Source of the DNA: Halogeometricum sp. S1BR25-6
GTDB taxonomy: Archaea > Halobacteriota > Halobacteria > Halobacteriales > Haloferacaceae
Direction: 5' to 3'
DNA: 64,000 nt
Assembly: GCF_031624495.1 (NCBI RefSeq)
Contig: NZ_JAMQOP010000001.1
Coordinates: forward strand, 1 to 64,000
Notes under the pieces: model-generated
What the model saw: only the letters and a program-made list of their open reading frames with translations
The model's database searches: none
Told to the model about the DNA's origin: nothing
Part shown: positions 61,447 through 64,000 of the stretch, in pieces
How positions within the stretch are numbered: position 1 is the first letter of the stretch
Layout: each line of letters starts with the position of its first letter
Made by a program: the position numbers and the translations under genes

Positions 61447-61550
61447 CGCTTTTCCGGGAGATTGGAAGGCGGCGGCATTAATCCCTCGCTCGTCGCCCGA
61501 CGAGGCGGTCGCGGCGGGTCCGAAGACGGCCGACCCGCGGCGGCGAGAGG

Positions 61551-61558
61551 GTTTAACC
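61551..61558 (+). promoter_or_regulatory. TATA box of acidic zinc-finger protein gene
   Basis: GTTTAACC is centred 28 nt before the ATG at 61582, so the mRNA is probably leaderless. Confidence 0.5.
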
Positions 61559-61581
61559 GCCCGCGGTGAGCATCCTGAACC

Positions 61582-62604
61582 ATGTCCATGCGACAGCTTC
61601 GTTCGTGTGACTTCTGCGGCGAGGACGCCAGCGGCATCTACGAAGTCCTGCCCGCGGAACTCTCGCCGACCGAAGACGAACAGCGTCGCGTCGTCCTCTG
61701 CGACGACTGCCTCCAGACGCTCGAAACCGTCGTCGACCCCCTCCTCGCCCGCCTCGGCTTCGACGCGGCGGCGAGCAGAGACACCGCCGTCGAGGAACGG
61801 GAGCGCGGCGAGTCACCCGAACCCGTCTCCGCGTCGGGAGTGAGCAACCGAGAGGGCGACATCACCGAACGCCCCGTCGCCACCTCGACGGCGAACACAG
61901 TGGACGCGCCAGACGCACCGGATGCACCGGACGCGACGGACGCGACGCCGATGACGACCGAAGCCGAGGACGCAGTCCGGAGCGCCGACGGCGGAATCGA
62001 CGGCGACGACGAGGACGAATCGGCCCACGGTGAAACGGCCGACGTCGACGACGACGGGAGCAGAGCGACGTCAAGCGAGGAGACGAGCGACGAGGAGACG
62101 TTCGGGGACCGACCGGCCGAGGACTACGAGGTCGACGAGGAGACGGTAGCCGAAGAGACGGAGGCCGCGACGGACGCCGAGACTCCGGCCGCGACGGAGG
62201 ACGGCGCTCCGACGGCCGACGAGGAGCGTCGGGATGAGACGAGCGACGAAGAGACGTTCGGGGACCGACCGGCCGAAGACTACGAAGTCGACGACGCCGA
62301 CAGGCGGCAGTCCGCCGACGGCGACCCCGCCGAGGACTACGAAGTCGAAGACGACGTGAGAGAAGAAGTGGCGGCGGCGAGCGAGGAGCTAGACGACGCG
62401 GAGGCCATCGAGGCCGAACCGGAGAAGTTCCGGCGGGTGATGCGCCTCCTGAACAACCGCGACCTCCCGGTCGACCGCGACGAGTTCGCCGACGTCGCCG
62501 CCGGCGCGTACGAACTCGACCGCTCCGAGGTCGACGCCATCATCGACTACGCGGTTCGGCGCGACGTGCTGGAAGAAGAAGACGGACGGCTTCAGAAGGC
62601 CTGA
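61582..62604 (+). CDS. acidic zinc-finger protein with internal duplication
   Basis: The N-terminus of this 340-residue protein carries a Cys4 zinc site (C9, C12, C40, C43). A long acidic, low-complexity middle follows, holding two copies of a block around SDEETFGDRPAEDYEVD and a third partial copy. A folded C-terminal ~70 residues (KFRRVMRLLNNRDLPVDRDEFADVAAGAYELDRSEVDAIIDYAVRRDVLEEEDG) looks like a small helical domain. The two DNA copies are nearly identical, so the duplication is recent. Role unknown. Confidence 0.8.
   Translation: MSMRQLRSCDFCGEDASGIYEVLPAELSPTEDEQRRVVLCDDCLQTLETVVDPLLARLGFDAAASRDTAVEERERGESPEPVSASGVSNREGDITERPVATSTANTVDAPDAPDAPDATDATPMTTEAEDAVRSADGGIDGDDEDESAHGETADVDDDGSRATSSEETSDEETFGDRPAEDYEVDEETVAEETEAATDAETPAATEDGAPTADEERRDETSDEETFGDRPAEDYEVDDADRRQSADGDPAEDYEVEDDVREEVAAASEELDDAEAIEAEPEKFRRVMRLLNNRDLPVDRDEFADVAAGAYELDRSEVDAIIDYAVRRDVLEEEDGRLQKA
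62081..62293 (+). repeat. 57-nt tandem-spaced duplication in zinc-finger gene
   Basis: Copies at 62081-62137 and 62237-62293 differ at only a few third-position bases, 156 nt apart; 57 nt is a multiple of three and the frame is kept. A third, shortened copy is at about 62326-62350. Confidence 0.7.
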
Positions 62605-62612
62605 GCGGGGGG

Positions 62613-63242
62613 CTACAGCGCCCCTTTCGTGCTCGGGGTGTCGCTGCGACGCGGGTCCACGCGCGTCGCGTCGTCCAAGGCGCGGGCGAGAGCCTTGAAC
62701 AGCGCCTCGACCTCGTGGTGGGCGTTGTCGCCCTCGATTTCGGTGTGCAACGTCAGACCGGCGTGCATCGCCAGCGAGTAGCCGAAGTGCCGGGCCATGT
62801 CGCTGGTGAAGTCGCCGATTTCGTCCTGCGAGAACGCGCCGTCGAAATCGAAGTACGGGCGACCGCTCACGTCCACGACGACGCCGGCGACGGCCTCGTC
62901 CAAGGGGACCTTCCGGTCGGCGTAGCGGACGATGCCGCGTTTGTCGCCGAGGGCCTCGTCGAAGGCGTCGCCGAGGACGATGGCCACGTCCTCGACGGTG
63001 TGGTGGTCGTCGATGTGCAGGTCGCCGTCGCACTGGACGGTCAGGTCGAACAGGCCGTGCTTGGCGAACGCTTCGAGCATGTGGTCGAAGAACCCGACGC
63101 CGGTGTCGACGGCGCTGTCCCCGTCGCCGTCGACGGTCAGCGTCACGTCGATGGTCGTCTCGGCCGTCTCGCGGGAGATGGCGGCGGTGCGCGAGGCGGC
63201 CTCTCTCCGTTCGTCGGCGTCCCCGTCGGCGTCGTCGGTCAT
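62613..63242 (-). CDS. hisB: imidazoleglycerol-phosphate dehydratase
   Basis: This 209-residue enzyme catalyses the sixth step of histidine synthesis. Seen are [30 protein letters not shown], the metal sites [14 protein letters not shown] and [20 protein letters not shown], and [14 protein letters not shown]. Its first 20 residues are an acidic extension. Next to it on the same strand lies the TrmB-like regulator, 46 nt away. No other his gene is in view. Confidence 0.95.
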   Translation of the reverse strand: MTDDADGDADERREAASRTAAISRETAETTIDVTLTVDGDGDSAVDTGVGFFDHMLEAFAKHGLFDLTVQCDGDLHIDDHHTVEDVAIVLGDAFDEALGDKRGIVRYADRKVPLDEAVAGVVVDVSGRPYFDFDGAFSQDEIGDFTSDMARHFGYSLAMHAGLTLHTEIEGDNAHHEVEALFKALARALDDATRVDPRRSDTPSTKGAL

Positions 63243-63288
63243 ACCGGCGTGTCGTCGCGGGGCGGTATCACGGTTGCGCTCTCGCGCC

Positions 63289-64000
63289 TCACGACGCGTC
63301 CGAACTGCCCCCGTCCGCGGCCGGGTCCGCGTACGGGTCGTCGACGGGAAACAGCCCCGTCGACATCAATCGGCGGACGATGGTGACGAGTCCGTTCTCG
63401 AACCCGCGGCCGAAGACGGCCTGTTCGGACTGCTCGCCCGTCGCGCCGCCCGAGTGAGTCGTGCTCACGAGGATGGTGGTTCTGTCGACCAAGAGCAGTC
63501 GCGTTATCTCCGTGGCGTCGTCTGCCGCCGTCGACCGCAACCACTCCAACTCGGAGACGAACGCCTCCGCCCCCGGAAGCACCGCGCGCACGTCCTCGTG
63601 CAGCGACTCCGACACCGTACCGACGACGACGGAGACGCCGCGGTCCTGCGCCGATTCGAGCCGTTCCACCAAGTCGTCCGTCAGCGCCGACTCGTGGCCG
63701 ACGATGAGGACGACTTCCGACTCCGCCTCGTCGACGAGTTGCGTCGTGCGGGTCGCTATCGCCGCGCTTCCCGAGAGCGCCCACACCTCGTGGGAGACGT
63801 CCACCTCGTCGTCAACGGTGGCCGCCTCGACTCCCTGCAACGTCTCCCGGAGCGACTCGGTCCGCGACTCGTACTCGCTCCGGAGCGTCTGCGCCGCCTC
63901 GTCGATGGAGACGGCGCGGAACCGCTGCGGGTTCGCGTGCTGAATCTCGACGAGCCCCTGCGTTTCGAGCACGCGGACGGCGTCGTACACGCGCGTGCGC
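63289..64000 (-). CDS. TrmB-family transcriptional regulator, partial at right edge
   Basis: The 236 residues in view start inside the winged helix ([30 protein letters not shown]) and the gene runs off the right edge, so its start is not visible. A C-terminal regulatory domain follows ([47 protein letters not shown]), as in TrmB proteins that sense sugars or their phosphates. It likely continues into the next window with a helix-turn-helix N-terminus. Possible operon partner of hisB. Confidence 0.88.
   Translation of the reverse strand, partial: RTRVYDAVRVLETQGLVEIQHANPQRFRAVSIDEAAQTLRSEYESRTESLRETLQGVEAATVDDEVDVSHEVWALSGSAAIATRTTQLVDEAESEVVLIVGHESALTDDLVERLESAQDRGVSVVVGTVSESLHEDVRAVLPGAEAFVSELEWLRSTAADDATEITRLLLVDRTTILVSTTHSGGATGEQSEQAVFGRGFENGLVTIVRRLMSTGLFPVDDPYADPAADGGSSDAS

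Noticed and set aside
1-64000. CRISPR arrays, transposases, prophage or toxin-antitoxin genes
   Set aside because: No regular repeat-spacer array, no transposase or integrase motifs and no toxin partner next to the AbrB-like gene were seen.

Overview
The window is a high-GC, gene-dense stretch of a haloarchaeal chromosome. Three things point there: strongly acidic proteins (Asp/Glu-rich, Lys-poor), haloarchaea-specific families (MC1 chromosomal protein, HTH-10/Bat-like regulator, HalOD1, amphi-Trp), and archaeal promoters in which a TATA box often sits about 27 nt upstream of the start codon (leaderless mRNAs). Gene content and order suggest a Haloferacales-like organism; that placement is from memory of the families, not from a search. 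I see no rRNA, convincing tRNA, CRISPR array, insertion sequence or prophage. It reads as core housekeeping chromosome with several small uncharacterised haloarchaeal genes between the known ones.

Layout, left to right. 0.5-2.4 kb: MC1 chromatin protein, a divergent AbrB-like small protein, and pyrD. 2.4-11.3 kb: a Tat-exported SGNH hydrolase, valS, a Cys/Met-metabolism PLP enzyme, and pheS-pheT. 11.9-21.5 kb: small membrane and amphi-Trp proteins, an SRPBCC/ornithine-cyclodeaminase-like pair, endA-trpS (4-nt overlap), a NucS-N/zinc-ribbon fusion, a HAD phosphatase and a Ski2/Hel308-type helicase. 22-26 kb: an HTH-10 regulator divergent from an operon of one unknown gene plus otsA-otsB (trehalose synthesis). 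25.9-32.2 kb: lipA followed by the pyruvate/2-oxoacid dehydrogenase operon (E1 alpha, E1 beta, E2, E3). 33-36 kb: a transducer (MCP) paired with a 94-residue three-helix membrane protein, then serB. 35.9-41.5 kb: a convergent pair of unknown small protein and KaiC-like P-loop protein, then serA, a coiled-coil protein, thrC, a winged-helix regulator and a small unknown. 41.6-48.6 kb: unknown families, a cupin, the CstA transporter, an ArsA-type ATPase and a CobW/G3E GTPase with a His-rich loop. 48.6-51.3 kb: an SRPBCC protein, several very small genes, and upp. 51.6-59.4 kb: an S9 peptidase, a TAXI-TRAP transporter operon (lipoprotein, DUF1850, fused permease) and an FAD-dependent oxidoreductase. 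59.5-64 kb: HalOD1, IMPACT family, acylphosphatase, HTH-ACT protein, an acidic zinc-finger protein with an internal duplication, hisB, and a TrmB-like regulator cut by the right edge.

How the genes work together. Three aminoacyl-tRNA synthetase loci and the tRNA-splicing endonuclease serve translation. serA/serB, thrC, the PLP enzyme, hisB and the ACT protein serve amino-acid metabolism. lipA supplies the lipoyl cofactor used by the adjacent dehydrogenase. The best candidates for undescribed biology are the transducer/three-helix membrane pair with an upstream repeat array, the unknown first gene of the otsAB operon, the NucS-N/zinc-ribbon protein without a nuclease domain, short overlapping leader ORFs before pdhA and before a membrane-protein gene, and the tiny-gene cluster near 49.2-49.9 kb with nested inverted repeats.
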